Positions 17,436 to 26,230 are shown, counted from the first letter of the stretch. The stretch is DNA of 64,000 nucleotides from JBBPZA01 sp038330095 (GCA_038330095.1 JBBQNQ010000001.1:27963-91962); one strand, 5' to 3'. Numbers and translations: made by a program. The notes: a model not told the origin generated them from the letters alone.

Positions 17436-17834
17436 TCAGTCCGCCGGCCACCAGCCCGGCTCGCTCTCGCCGTCGCCCTCCTCGGGTCGCGGACCGCCGA
17501 TCGCGATCAATTCGATCCCCTCCTCGCCGGCCTCGATCGCGCGCATGACCTCGGGGGCGACGCGCACGACATCCCAGCGGCGCAGGTCGATGATGTCGTC
17601 GTCGAGCTTCATCCGGCCCGATCCGGCGACGACGACGTATGCCTCCTCCTGCTCACGGTGGTAGTGGCCGAAGGGGGGCCGAAAGCCCGGGGCGTAGCTG
17701 AAGAAGCTCACCCCGAGGTGCTTGGAGTACAGCGCGGACCTGCCGAGGCGCGCCTCGACGCTTCCGGCAGCCGGGCTTCCCTCAGAGGCGTCGCGGATGT
17801 CCTCGCGCAGGTTCTTGTGGGTGAAGCCAGGCAT
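17436..17834 (-). CDS. Cupin-domain protein
   Basis: 132 residues. The metal-site motif 1 is recognisable as GHYHREQEEAYVVVAGSG (His-x-His...Glu) and the strand MKLDDDIIDLRRWDVVRVAP leads into motif 2. A single-domain cupin of this kind can be an isomerase, dioxygenase or sugar/auxin-type binding protein. The ATG lies eight bases after a TAGAGT hexamer. It is divergent from an SDR gene and may share its promoter region. Confidence 0.75.
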   Translation of the reverse strand: MPGFTHKNLREDIRDASEGSPAAGSVEARLGRSALYSKHLGVSFFSYAPGFRPPFGHYHREQEEAYVVVAGSGRMKLDDDIIDLRRWDVVRVAPEVMRAIEAGEEGIELIAIGGPRPEEGDGESEPGWWPAD

Positions 17835-17842
17835 CGCCGCCC

Positions 17843-17848
17843 ACTCTA
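17843..17848 (-). promoter_or_regulatory. -10 element for a leaderless cupin mRNA
   Basis: TAGAGT on the minus strand, eight bases before the cupin ATG, with no Shine-Dalgarno sequence. Confidence 0.5.
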
Positions 17849-17882
17849 GCCCGGCACACGAGGGTACGCTTCCTTCCTCGCC

Positions 17883-18710
17883 ATGCAAGACCCCGGACCA
17901 AGCCTCCCGCCCGATTCGCGTGGTGAGGGGCCCGGCCGCGATCGCCTCGTAGGCCGTCGGATCCTCGTCGTAGGCGGCGGCCAGCAGACGCACGGGCTCG
18001 AGGACCCGCCGATCGGAAACGGGCGCGCCATGTCCGTTCTGTTCGCCCGCGAGGGGGCGGCCGTCGCGGTAGCGGACCTCGACGCAGAGTCGGCACAGGC
18101 GACCGTCGAGCTCGCCGAGCACGAAGGCGGCCGGGTGCTCGCCCTACAGGCCGACGCCGCCGACGAGGACGCCGTGCGCCGGATGTTCGAGCAGGCGGGC
18201 GAAGGCCTTGGCGGGCTCGACGGGGTGGTCCTGAACGTCGGCGTCGGCGCCGGCTTCGGCCTGGCTGGCACCAGCGTCGAGGACTGGGATCGCGTGCTCG
18301 CGGTCAACCTGCGCGCGCACTTCCTCGGCTGCAAGCAGGCGCTCGGCACGCTCGGCGACGGCGGGGCAGTCGTGCTGGTGGGCTCCCTGGCCGGGCTGGA
18401 GTACATCCCGATCCCCGCCTACGGCGCCTCCAAGGCAGCGCTCGAGAGCCTCACGCGGTCGGCGGCCGTCGAGGGCGCGCCACGGGTGCGCGTGAACCTC
18501 CTGGTCCCGGGCCTGATCGACACCTCGCTCGGACGGCTCGCCACCAAGCTGGCGCCGGACCGAGCCAAGGTGCACATCCCGCTGCGGCGTCAGGGCACGG
18601 CGTGGGAGGTCGCCCACGCCGCCCTCTATCTGCTCTCGCACGAGGCCGCATACGTCACCGGAACGTCGCTCGTGGTCGACGGCGGGCTCTCGCAGGCGCC
18701 GCGCCGGTAG
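17883..18710 (+). CDS. SDR-family oxidoreductase
   Basis: 275 residues. The nucleotide-binding motif is the variant RILVVGGGQQ followed by IGNGRAMSVLFAREGA, seen in a subgroup of SDRs with an insertion in the glycine motif. Then NVGVG replaces NNAG, and the catalytic YGASK is present. It ends with VVDGGLSQ. The first 25 residues are extra and lack conservation, but no other start is in frame. TACGCT at 17865-17870 may be its -10 element. The substrate is unknown. Confidence 0.8.
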   Translation: MQDPGPSLPPDSRGEGPGRDRLVGRRILVVGGGQQTHGLEDPPIGNGRAMSVLFAREGAAVAVADLDAESAQATVELAEHEGGRVLALQADAADEDAVRRMFEQAGEGLGGLDGVVLNVGVGAGFGLAGTSVEDWDRVLAVNLRAHFLGCKQALGTLGDGGAVVLVGSLAGLEYIPIPAYGASKAALESLTRSAAVEGAPRVRVNLLVPGLIDTSLGRLATKLAPDRAKVHIPLRRQGTAWEVAHAALYLLSHEAAYVTGTSLVVDGGLSQAPRR

Positions 18711-18711
18711 C

Positions 18712-19560
18712 TCAGTACCCGGGCGGATTCGCTGACTCGACGAACAGGTCGACCCCGAGCTCGGCGTCGGCATCCGCGGCGCTGTACTTGGTCAGGTCGG
18801 TGACGCCCGCCTCGACGAGCACGTCCTCGCACAGGAACGCGTTGCCGGTGGACTCGCGACTGGGCCGGGTGAGAACCTCGTAGGCGGCGTCGGCGTAGAC
18901 GGCGGGCGTCCGCGCCCGGCGCATCGCCTCGTCGCCGCCGAGCAGGTTCTGGACGGCAGCGGTGGCCACGAGCGTGCGCGGCCACAGCGCGTTGGACGCG
19001 ATGCCCGCCTCGCGGAGCTCCTCCGCCAGCCCGAGCGCGACGAGCGTCATGCCGTACTTCGCGATCGTGTACGCGGTGTGCGGCGCGAGCCACCGCGGCT
19101 CGAGCGAGATCGGCGGGGAGAGCGTGAGGATGTGCGGGTTGGTCCCGTTCCGGAGATGGGGTACGCACGCCTTCGACACGACGAAGGCCCCGCGCGTGTT
19201 GATGTCCTGCATGAGGTCGTAGCGCTTCATCTCGATCGCCTCGACGCCCTGCAGGTTGATCGCGCTCGCGTTGTTCACGCAGATGTCGATCCCGCCGAAG
19301 CGCTCGACGGCCTGGGCCGCCGCCTCGTTCACCGCGCCTTCGTCCCGGATGTCGCCGACGATCGGGAGCGCCTTCCCACCGGCCCGCTCGATCTCCTCGG
19401 CGGCCGTGTACACGGTCCCCTCGAGCTTGGGGTGCGGCTCGGCCGTCTTTGCGATCAGGGCGACGTTCGCGCCGTCGCGGGCCGCGCGCAGCGCGATCGC
19501 AAGGCCGATCCCCCGGCTCGCGCCGGAGATGAACATGGTCCTGTCGCGAAGGTCGGTCAT
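18712..19560 (-). CDS. SDR-family oxidoreductase, HSDL2-like
   Basis: 282 residues with TMFISGASRGIGLAIALRAA, the long segment ALIAKTAEPHPKLEGTVYTA, CVNNASAINL and the catalytic YTIAKYGMT. This pattern matches the hydroxysteroid-dehydrogenase-like 2 (HSDL2) type, here without the SCP2 domain. It converges on the preceding SDR with a one-base gap. A TAGGTT hexamer lies six bases before the ATG. Substrates of such proteins are thought to be acyl or sterol-like; unproven here. Confidence 0.8.
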   Translation of the reverse strand: MTDLRDRTMFISGASRGIGLAIALRAARDGANVALIAKTAEPHPKLEGTVYTAAEEIERAGGKALPIVGDIRDEGAVNEAAAQAVERFGGIDICVNNASAINLQGVEAIEMKRYDLMQDINTRGAFVVSKACVPHLRNGTNPHILTLSPPISLEPRWLAPHTAYTIAKYGMTLVALGLAEELREAGIASNALWPRTLVATAAVQNLLGGDEAMRRARTPAVYADAAYEVLTRPSRESTGNAFLCEDVLVEAGVTDLTKYSAADADAELGVDLFVESANPPGY

Positions 19561-19566
19561 GAGCAG

Positions 19567-19572
19567 AACCTA
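19567..19572 (-). promoter_or_regulatory. -10 element for a leaderless SDR mRNA
   Basis: TAGGTT on the minus strand, six bases before the ATG; no Shine-Dalgarno sequence. Confidence 0.5.
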
Positions 19573-19585
19573 CCTGCGCGTGCCC

Positions 19586-20256
19586 TCAGCCAGCGTGCTC
19601 GTACTGATCGTGCAGGTGCCACCATTGGTAGGGCGGGGTCTGGGGGTAGCCCTCCGGCGAGTCCTCCCACTCCTCCTCGCGTCCGAGCGCCGTGATGTCG
19701 AGGTAGCTCCAGGTGCTGCCCATCGCCTCGTCGCCGCGGTTGTTGACGAAGTAGGTGCGAAAGACGCGGTCGCCCTCGCGCAGGAAGGCGTTGGTGCCAT
19801 GCCACTGGTCGACGCCGAAGTCCGCGTCGAAGTCGTCGGTGAGGGTGAACCACGGGATCTCCCATCCCATCCGCGCCTTCCAGCGCTGGATGTCCGCCAG
19901 GGGCGCGCGCGACACGAACGCGAGCGTGGTGTCGCGGGCGTTGAGGTGGGCGAGGTGGGCGACCTGGTCGGCGAGGAACGAGCAGCCGACGCACCCGCGC
20001 TCGGGCCACCCGGCGACGCCCGGCTCGAAGAAGAAGCGGTAGACGATCAGCTGCCGCCGGCCGGCGAACAGGTCGAGCAGGTCGCCTTGCCGTCGGGCCC
20101 CTCGAACTCGTACTCCTTCTCCACGGCCACCATCGGCATGCGCCGCCGCTTCGCCGCCAGGGCGTCACGGGCGCGGGTCAGCTTCTTCTCCTCGACCAGC
20201 AGCTCCTCGTGCGCAGCATCCCACTCCTGGGGGGAAACGATCGGTGGTGTGTTCAT
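19586..20256 (-). pseudogene. DUF899-family thioredoxin-like gene with a frameshift
   Basis: The N-terminal part (VSPQEWDAAHEELLVEEKK, RMPMVAVEKEYEFEGPDGKA) stops early at 20047. The rest lies one frame over: LLDLFAGRRQLIVYRFFF, RGCVGCSFLADQ (CxxC-like redox motif) and ending in a Trp/His-rich tail. One lost C near 20080 (ACCTG for ACCCTG) explains the break. Intact, it would be about 223 residues, the normal DUF899 length. AAGGAGG precedes the ATG at about 11 bases. The family is thioredoxin-fold with unknown function. Confidence 0.7.
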
Positions 20257-20392
20257 CTCGGCCTGTCCTCCTTCAGCTACTGGATGGCGCCGGCGCGTGC
20301 AGGTCTTGATCATTTTCCGCTATGACCGCCGGAGGGCCCCGAAATCATCGCTCGAACGACCTGTCGTCGCTGGCGCAATAGGCTTCGCCGCC

Positions 20393-21364
20393 GTGGGAGT
20401 TGGTTGCTTCGTCCTGGCGGGCCGCTCGCTCGACCGCGCCGTCGCGCGCGTCAAGCTCGCCGAGGAGCTCGGCTACGAGGCCGTCTACCTGACCCACGTC
20501 GCGGGGCACGAGCCGTTCATCGTCCTGACGGCATACGCGCTCGCGACGCAGCGCATTCGCCTGGGCACGGGCGTCACCCCGATCTACACGCGGACGCCGG
20601 CGAACATGGCCCAGACCGCTGCGACGGTCGACGAGCTCAGCGCCGGGCGGCTCAACCTGGGGATCGGCGTCTCGCACCGGCCGGTGGTCGAGGGCTGGTA
20701 CGGGCAAACGATCGACAAGCCGGTCCGCGAGATGCGCGAGTACGTCGCGATCGTGCGAGCGATCCTGACCGGCGAGGACCCGCCGGCGGGCGAGAAGTGG
20801 CGCACCGGCTTTCGCCTGGCTGGGCTCGAGCCCCGGCCCGAGCTGCCGATCTACGTCGCGGCGCTCTCCCCGGCCATGCTGCGGGCCGCGGGTGAGATCG
20901 CCGACGGCGTCGTGCTGTGGCTGTGCAATCCCGAGTACATCGAGCGCGTCGTCGTCCCCGAGGTGACGCGCGGGCGCGAGCGCGCGCAGCGGCGGCTCGA
21001 GGGCTTCGACATCGTCGCCGCGGTGCCCTCGGCGGCTACCGAGGACGTCGACTCCGCCTACAGCATGATGCGCCGCGAGCTGCTGACCTACTTCGGCCTG
21101 CCGTTCTACCGGGCGATGCTCGAGCGTTCGGGCTACGAGGACGACATCGCCGCATTCGATCAGGCGGCCGGCAGCGGCGATGCCGACGTGATGCAGGCGG
21201 CGATCTCCGAACGCTTCCTGCGCGCGCTGACCGCGGTCGGGGACGAGGCGGCGGTGCGCGAGGGCATCGAGCGCTACCGAGCCGCCGGCACGACGTCGCC
21301 GTGTGTCGGGGGCATCCCGAAGACGGACTACGAGGCCACGCTTCGCGCTGCCGCGCCACGGTGA
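20393..21364 (+). CDS. LLM-class (luciferase-like) flavin-dependent oxidoreductase
   Basis: 323 residues from a GTG start. Typical features are LAEELGYEAVYLTHVAG, the strand RIRLGTGVTPIYTRTP, TVDELSAGRLNLGIGVSHR and a C-terminal region ending in GGIPKTDYEATL. Actinobacterial members mostly use coenzyme F420, some FMN. It is divergent from the DUF899 gene, which overlaps its possible promoter. The substrate is unknown. Confidence 0.8.
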   Translation: MGVGCFVLAGRSLDRAVARVKLAEELGYEAVYLTHVAGHEPFIVLTAYALATQRIRLGTGVTPIYTRTPANMAQTAATVDELSAGRLNLGIGVSHRPVVEGWYGQTIDKPVREMREYVAIVRAILTGEDPPAGEKWRTGFRLAGLEPRPELPIYVAALSPAMLRAAGEIADGVVLWLCNPEYIERVVVPEVTRGRERAQRRLEGFDIVAAVPSAATEDVDSAYSMMRRELLTYFGLPFYRAMLERSGYEDDIAAFDQAAGSGDADVMQAAISERFLRALTAVGDEAAVREGIERYRAAGTTSPCVGGIPKTDYEATLRAAAPR

Positions 21365-21474
21365 GGCGCGCTCTCGTCCCTGCTCGTTGCGCTTGTCCTG
21401 GTTGAGGACGGAACCTGACCTAAATCGCGAATAGGTTGAGCGCACCCGAGAGTCAGCGACCGAGAGGAGCAGCC

Positions 21475-22338
21475 GTGCCCGAGCGAGACGAATACATCCC
21501 CGGCGTCCCCTGCTGGGTGGACACGAGCCAGCCCGATCCCGAGGCTGCCGTCGCCTTCTACCGCGACCTCTTCGGCTGGGAGCTCGAGGACGTGATGCCG
21601 CCGGGATCGGAGGCCAAGTACTTCATCGCCAAGATTCGAGGCGGCGACGTCGCCGCGGTCGGATCGATCCCCGAGCAGGCGCCGCCTGCGGCGACATGGA
21701 ACACCTACATCTCGGTCGAGAGCGCGGACGCGACGGCGTCGAAGGTCCGCGATGCCGGCGGCAGCGTCGTGATGGACCCGTTCGACGTCATGAACGCCGG
21801 GCGGATGGCGGTGTTCACCGATCCCGAGGGAGCGTTGTTCTGCGCATGGGAGGCGAAAGCGCAGAAGGGCGCGCAGATCGTCAACGAGCACGGCAGCCTG
21901 AACTTCAACGTCCTCAACACGCGCGACGCCGTACAGCGAAAGCGTTTTTACGGCTCGGTGTTCGGCTGGACGACACTCGACCTGGGGGGTGGCGCCCAGA
22001 TGTGGTCGCTTCCCGGCTACGGCGACCACCTCGAGCGCGACAATCCCGGCCTCCGCAAGGGTATGGCGGAGATGGGTGCCCCAAAGGGCTTCGAGGACGT
22101 TGTCGCGTCGATCTTGCCGATTCCGGACGACCAGCCGGACGTGCCCGCGCACTGGGGGGTGACGTTCGGCGTCGACGACGCGGATGCCGTCGCTGACAAC
22201 GCGTCCAAGCTCGGCGGCAATGTGCTCGTCCCGCCGCTAGATGGTCCGTGGGTCCGGATGACGGTCATCGCCGACCCACAAGGCGCGACGTTCACGGCGA
22301 GCAAGTTCGTCCCCGAGAACCGCGACCTCGCCGCCTAG
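21475..22338 (+). CDS. Two-domain VOC (glyoxalase-like) protein
   Basis: 287 residues made of two VOC modules. The first opens PGVPCWVDTSQPDPEAAVAF and ends VFTDPEGALFCAWE. The second covers about residues 145-283 (FYGSVFGWTTLDLG, then VIADPQGATFTASKF). Tandem VOC proteins of this kind are often annotated as hydroxylase or glyoxalase relatives with unknown substrates. The GTG start is chosen because GAGAGGAG lies just upstream. Confidence 0.8.
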   Translation: MPERDEYIPGVPCWVDTSQPDPEAAVAFYRDLFGWELEDVMPPGSEAKYFIAKIRGGDVAAVGSIPEQAPPAATWNTYISVESADATASKVRDAGGSVVMDPFDVMNAGRMAVFTDPEGALFCAWEAKAQKGAQIVNEHGSLNFNVLNTRDAVQRKRFYGSVFGWTTLDLGGGAQMWSLPGYGDHLERDNPGLRKGMAEMGAPKGFEDVVASILPIPDDQPDVPAHWGVTFGVDDADAVADNASKLGGNVLVPPLDGPWVRMTVIADPQGATFTASKFVPENRDLAA

Positions 22339-22344
22339 GCCGAA

Positions 22345-22510
22345 GCCGAGGACCGAGTCGGGGCCGACGACGTCGAGCCTGAAGCCGGAGAAGCTTCCGG
22401 TGCGCCGTACCGAGGTTACGGCGCAAAGCGTCGTGCCGATTTAGGCGCCGACGCGGGTCCCGCCCGGCAGCTGGCGGCCGTCGGGGCCGAACACCTCACC
22501 GGCGAACCGC
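22345..22510 (-). pseudogene. Possible gene fragment with an internal stop
   Basis: On the minus strand the frame reads FAGEVFGPDGRQLPGGTRVGA, stop (TAA at 22441), then TLCAVTSVRRTGSFSGFRLD and VVGPDS. The sequence has a beta-sandwich flavour familiar from secreted actinobacterial proteins. It lacks a start and both ends, so it is at best a remnant. Confidence 0.3.
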
Positions 22511-22522
22511 GCGCGGGGCGAG

Positions 22523-22930
22523 CTAGCCGCGGGCAGATATCTGCTGCACGGCCCACGCATTGCCGTCCGGATCGCTGAAGAAGACGAACCCGACGTTGTC
22601 GAGCGCGTGCGGCTGCGGACTGGGATTCTCGCCCATGACCTGGATTTCGCTGACCTCCACCCCTCGCTCTGCGAGCTGAGCACGTGCCACCTGGAGGTCG
22701 GAGACGACCAGCTGCAAGCCCTTGAGCGAGCCCGGTGGCATGTCCGGGACGATCCCCTCACCCACGACGATCGAGCAGCCCGACCCGGGAGGGGTGAGCT
22801 GAACGATCCGATTCCCCTCGCTGACCTGGGTGTCGTGATCCACGCTGAACCCGAGCCGCTCGGCGTAGAAGGCCTTAGAACGGTCCACGTCCGAGACCGG
22901 AACCACCACCACTTCCAGCGTCCAGTTCAT
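22523..22930 (-). CDS. Single-domain VOC family protein
   Basis: 135 residues. It opens LEVVVVPVSDVDRSKAFYAE and ends with FVFFSDPDGNAWAVQQI, the two halves of a standard VOC fold, with the C-terminal metal-site-type Trp/Gln region. AAGGAGA precedes the ATG. It is not adjacent to any pathway gene; the substrate is unknown. Confidence 0.8.
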   Translation of the reverse strand: MNWTLEVVVVPVSDVDRSKAFYAERLGFSVDHDTQVSEGNRIVQLTPPGSGCSIVVGEGIVPDMPPGSLKGLQLVVSDLQVARAQLAERGVEVSEIQVMGENPSPQPHALDNVGFVFFSDPDGNAWAVQQISARG

Positions 22931-23001
22931 GTTGCGTCTCCTTGTGCGTTGTGGTCACGATCCCTTCAGGTCAGAGACCGCCCAGCTAACCACGAGGGAG
23001 A

Positions 23002-23091
23002 CGGAGAGGGAGGGATTCGAACCCTCGAACGAGGTTGACCCCCGCTACGCGATTTCCAGTCGCGCCCGTTCAGCCGCTCCGGCACCTCTCC
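23002..23091 (-). tRNA. tRNA-Ser (anticodon GGA)
   Basis: About 90 bases with acceptor strands GGAGAGG and CCTCTCC, a long variable arm, the T-arm GGTTCGAATCC and anticodon loop CTGGAAA, giving GGA. The long variable arm confirms the serine type. CCA is not encoded. It lies alone between a VOC gene and the M29 aminopeptidase. Confidence 0.95.
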
Positions 23092-23126
23092 GAGCGACGG
23101 AAGGGTAGTGGCTGACCTGCCGCGGG

Positions 23127-24323
23127 TTAGACGCGCCAGGAGCGGTCGATGAGCACGGGCACCCGGTCGCCGTCGGCGGTGATGCCCGAGACCTTGATCT
23201 CGGGGGCTCCGATCATGAAGTCGATGTGGATCTCGCTGTCGTTGATGCGCTCGAGATCGGGGTCCTCGACGCCCATCGGGTAGGCGCGGCCAAAGGCGAT
23301 GTGGCTTGCCGCGTTCTCGTCGAGCAGGGTGTCGTAGAAGATCGTGTCCAGCGCGCCGATGCGGCCCTCTCCGTCGACCAGGGCGAGCTCGCCGAGCCGT
23401 GCGGCGCCCTCGTCGCGACCGGTTCGCGTGCGCAGGGCGTCGACGCCGGTGTCCGCCTGCACGTCGACCGCCCGGCCGCCCTCGAAGCGCACGCGCAGGC
23501 CGCGGACCGTCGTTCCCTGGAGGTCCAGCGGCTTGGTCGAGGTGACCCAGCCCTCGGTGCGTGCGGGATCGGGCGAGGTGAAGACCTCCTCGGAGGGAAG
23601 GTTGGGAAGGTGGACGATTCCGCCGACGGTCTCCATGCGGGCCGCAAGCCAGCGCGAGGTAGGCAGCAGGCCGACGCGCAGATCGGTGCCCGGGCCCTCG
23701 AAGTGCAACAGGTCGAAGCGGCGCTCGGTGAGGCGCTGGGCGACCGCGCTCAGCGCGTCGAAGCGCTCGTTCCACGCCGCGGCAGGGTCGGGCTCGTCCA
23801 GGCGGCAGACGTGGGCGATCTGCTCCCACAACCGCTCGAAGGCCGCGCCCGGCTCGAGGTCCGGGTGCACGAGGGTCGCCCACCCGGTGGTCGGCGCCGG
23901 CACGATCGACCAGTTGGTCGTCGACTCGGCGACGAGCTTGGCGGCCTCCTTGATCCAGGGAAGCATGTCCGTGCCGGCGCGCAGCGGGTCGAGATCGTCG
24001 AACAGGCCGGGCGCCGCGTTGCCGCTCAGCGCGATACGGGCGCAGCGCTGGTCACCGAGCGCGAGGACACGCTCGCCGTACCAGGAGGGCACGAACTCCA
24101 AAGTGTCCTCGGCGGCATGCCGCAGCCGGGCTCGCTTGACCCACGGGTCGAAGTAGGTGACGTCGACGAAGCGCGCGCCGTGCCGGTAGGCGCTCTCCGC
24201 CACCGCCCGGGTGAGTGACTCCTTGCCGGGCTCGGAGCCGAGAGCGACGATCTGCCCCGGCTGCACGTTGGCGCCTGACACGACAACGAGGTCGGCCAGG
24301 CGTCGCTCCAGATCCTCGAACAC
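23127..24323 (-). CDS. M29-family (AmpS/T-type) aminopeptidase
   Basis: 398 residues from a GTG. Features are ANVQPGQIVALGSEPGKESL at the N-terminus, the central HFEGPGTDLRVGL, the metal-site segment NLPSEEVFTSPDP, and the C-terminal region with DENAASHIAFGRAYP and SEIHIDFMIG that carries the last metal ligands. It is a two-metal cytoplasmic aminopeptidase of broad specificity. TAATCT sits seven bases upstream of the GTG, and no ribosome site is seen. Confidence 0.9.
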   Translation of the reverse strand: MFEDLERRLADLVVVSGANVQPGQIVALGSEPGKESLTRAVAESAYRHGARFVDVTYFDPWVKRARLRHAAEDTLEFVPSWYGERVLALGDQRCARIALSGNAAPGLFDDLDPLRAGTDMLPWIKEAAKLVAESTTNWSIVPAPTTGWATLVHPDLEPGAAFERLWEQIAHVCRLDEPDPAAAWNERFDALSAVAQRLTERRFDLLHFEGPGTDLRVGLLPTSRWLAARMETVGGIVHLPNLPSEEVFTSPDPARTEGWVTSTKPLDLQGTTVRGLRVRFEGGRAVDVQADTGVDALRTRTGRDEGAARLGELALVDGEGRIGALDTIFYDTLLDENAASHIAFGRAYPMGVEDPDLERINDSEIHIDFMIGAPEIKVSGITADGDRVPVLIDRSWRV

Positions 24324-24330
24324 GGACCGC

Positions 24331-24336
24331 AGATTA
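24331..24336 (-). promoter_or_regulatory. -10 element for a leaderless M29 peptidase mRNA
   Basis: TAATCT on the minus strand, seven bases before the GTG start. Confidence 0.55.
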
Positions 24337-24380
24337 GTAGTCGGACGTCGGTGGCCTTGCGCCGCCGGGGCGCCAGCGGG

Positions 24381-24386
24381 TAGCGT
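24381..24386 (+). promoter_or_regulatory. -10 element for a leaderless mRNA
   Basis: TAGCGT seven bases before the ATG of the small membrane protein gene; faces away from the M29 promoter 45 bases earlier. Confidence 0.5.
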
Positions 24387-24393
24387 CGTCGTC

Positions 24394-24789
24394 ATGAAGC
24401 CAGAAGACGCCATTCGGAACCTCTCCATGATCCGCCTCGCCGTGGGCGCCGGAGCGTGGCTCGCGCCGAGGCTAACGGCCAAGGCCTTCCTGCTCGACAT
24501 GGACGCGAACCCCCAGGCCCCCTACCTGGGTCGCCTCTTCGGGGCACGCGACGTCGCGCTCGGCTACGGGACGATGACCTCGAGCGGCCCGGCGCTCAGG
24601 AAGTGGCTAACCGCCGGCCTGGCCTGCGACGTCGCCGACACGCTCGCCGCCGTGGCGGGCGGGCGCGACGGCTCGCTCACGCGCCTGCAGACCGTCCTCC
24701 TCCTCGCCCCGGCGATCACCGGGGTGGGCATGGGTCTCGTCGCGCTCAAGGGCCAGGGCGGCGGCTCAGCAGCAGGCGCGGGCGTCTGA
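24394..24789 (+). CDS. Small membrane protein of unknown function
   Basis: 131 residues with three to four hydrophobic stretches: LAVGAGAWLAP, FGARDVALGYG, LACDVADTLAAVAGG and the C-terminal VLLLAPAITGVGMGLVAL. The order GRLFGARDVALG ... DVADTLAA resembles DUF4267-like proteins. No catalytic residues are evident. Its stop overlaps the likely CTG start of the arginase-fold gene, so they are probably coupled. Confidence 0.65.
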   Translation: MKPEDAIRNLSMIRLAVGAGAWLAPRLTAKAFLLDMDANPQAPYLGRLFGARDVALGYGTMTSSGPALRKWLTAGLACDVADTLAAVAGGRDGSLTRLQTVLLLAPAITGVGMGLVALKGQGGGSAAGAGV

Positions 24790-25694
24790 GCGCCGCGCCG
24801 GTCGCGCTGATCGGCGCCCCCACGAGCGCCGGGGCCTTTGCGCCGGGTCAGGAGGACGCGCCGTCGGCATTGCGCGATGAGCGCCTCGCCGACCGGCTGG
24901 CTGAGCACGGGCGCGAGGTGGTCGACCGGGGCGACACCCCACGCTGGCGCTGGCGCCCGGACCGCGAACACCGCCGCGCGCAGAACGTCGCGGCGGTCGC
25001 CGCCGGCGCGAGCGCGGTCGGCGCGCTCGTGAGCGCCGCGCTCGACGCCGGCGAGCTGCCGCTGGTCATGGGCGGCGACTGCACGGTGGAGCTCGGCACC
25101 GTCGCCGGTGCCGCGGCCGCCGGTCACGATCCCGCCCTGGTCTACTTCGACCTCCATCCCGACCTCAACGTTCCGGAGGCGGTGCCCGACGGGACACTGG
25201 ACTGGATGGGCGTCGCGCACCTCCTCGACGAGCAGGGCGCGGTCGAGGAGCTTGCCACGCTAGGCCCGCGACGACCGCTGCTCGACCAGGATCGCCTCGT
25301 GCTCCTCGGCCACGACCCCGACCACTCCACCGACTTCGAGCGCGGGGTCATCGAGCGCCGGGGTCTGCGCGGCGTCCCGCTCGCACAGGTCGCTGATGAT
25401 CCCCGCGGGGCGGCGCGCCGTGCCGTCGAGCTCGCCACCGGCGACCGGGCGCGGGGCTACCTCGTGCACTTCGACGTAGACGTCGTCGACTTCGTCGACA
25501 TGCCTCTGTCGGAGAACACCGGCCGCAACTACGGGCTGTCCTTCGACGCCGCGATGACCGCTCTGGAGGTCCTGCTTGCCGACAGCCGCCTCATAGGGCT
25601 CACCGTCACCGAGCTCAATCCCCATCACGGGGCGCCGGACGGGTCGACCCTGCGCGCGTACGTCGAGCGCCTCGCCTCGGCCCTGGGCGCCTGA
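24786..25694 (+). CDS. Arginase/agmatinase/formiminoglutamase-fold hydrolase
   Basis: About 302 residues of ureohydrolase fold. The metal-binding motifs are visible: GGDCTVELG, DLHPDLN (family norm D-A-H-x-D), HFDVDVVDF and a C-terminal ELNPHHGA. The middle motif reads FDLHPDLN where DAHxD is usual, so the family assignment is firm but the substrate is not. No ATG, GTG or TTG is in frame near the N-terminus (SAAPVALIGAPTSAG). The best start is a CTG overlapping the preceding TGA (CTGA). Confidence 0.75.
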   Translation: MSAAPVALIGAPTSAGAFAPGQEDAPSALRDERLADRLAEHGREVVDRGDTPRWRWRPDREHRRAQNVAAVAAGASAVGALVSAALDAGELPLVMGGDCTVELGTVAGAAAAGHDPALVYFDLHPDLNVPEAVPDGTLDWMGVAHLLDEQGAVEELATLGPRRPLLDQDRLVLLGHDPDHSTDFERGVIERRGLRGVPLAQVADDPRGAARRAVELATGDRARGYLVHFDVDVVDFVDMPLSENTGRNYGLSFDAAMTALEVLLADSRLIGLTVTELNPHHGAPDGSTLRAYVERLASALGA

Positions 25695-25728
25695 GCCGCA
25701 GCCCGTCTACGGCGCGCGGCCCCGCCGC

Positions 25729-25857
25729 TCAGAGCGCGCGGATCAGGACGTTCAGCAGCACCGTGAGGACGATGCTGAGCACGATCGACCAGATGAGGCA
25801 GCCGGGGAGGAAGCGAACTTCCGTCCTCCTCCCCGGCCTCTTGCTGAACAACAGCAC
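25729..25857 (-). CDS. Small one-helix membrane protein (42 residues)
   Basis: From a GTG the frame reads VLLFSKRPGRRTEVRFLPG, then a hydrophobic helix (CLIWSIVLSIVLTVLLNVLI) ending RAL. A positively charged N-terminus followed by a FLPGCL(I/L)WS helix is a pattern I recall from many actinobacterial small proteins. It begins 15 bases after the stop of the two-helix protein and is probably co-transcribed with it. No function is known. Confidence 0.55.
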   Translation of the reverse strand: MLLFSKRPGRRTEVRFLPGCLIWSIVLSIVLTVLLNVLIRAL

Positions 25858-25872
25858 GAGGAGCCTCGCTCG

Positions 25873-26214
25873 CTAGCGCAGCCCTGCGTCCTGGTCGTCG
25901 TGCGCGCGGTTCTGCCCGCTGTCGGACCAGTAAGGCTCGCGGCTGCCGGACTTCGCGAGCCCGCGGCCGACCAGGTAGGCGCCGGTGACGATGGCCACGT
26001 AGAGCCACGCCTGGCGGGCGATGAACTCGTCCGTCCCACCGGTGTCGCCGCCCTTGATGAGCGCAGCGCTCACGAGGATCGCGGCGACAACGGCCACGAA
26101 CGACCAGAACTCGGTCGTCTTGAAGGCGGCCTTGGTCTCGGTTGCGAGCCTGGTCGCGAGTCCGCCGCCGGCGGCGCTTGCGCCACGGGAACGTGTCTCA
26201 TCAGCAGTAGCCAC
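25873..26214 (-). CDS. Two-helix membrane protein
   Basis: 113 residues with GTG start and a clear AAGGAGG ribosome site. A basic, Ala/Gly-rich N-terminus is followed by two helices (FWSFVAVVAAILVSAALI and WLYVAIVTGAYLVGRGL) and a charged tail. I recognise the general type but no function. The upstream region carries repeated GGAAAC/GTTTCC motifs that may be a regulated promoter. Confidence 0.65.
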   Translation of the reverse strand: MATADETRSRGASAAGGGLATRLATETKAAFKTTEFWSFVAVVAAILVSAALIKGGDTGGTDEFIARQAWLYVAIVTGAYLVGRGLAKSGSREPYWSDSGQNRAHDDQDAGLR

Positions 26215-26230
26215 TTCGTACCTCCTTGTT

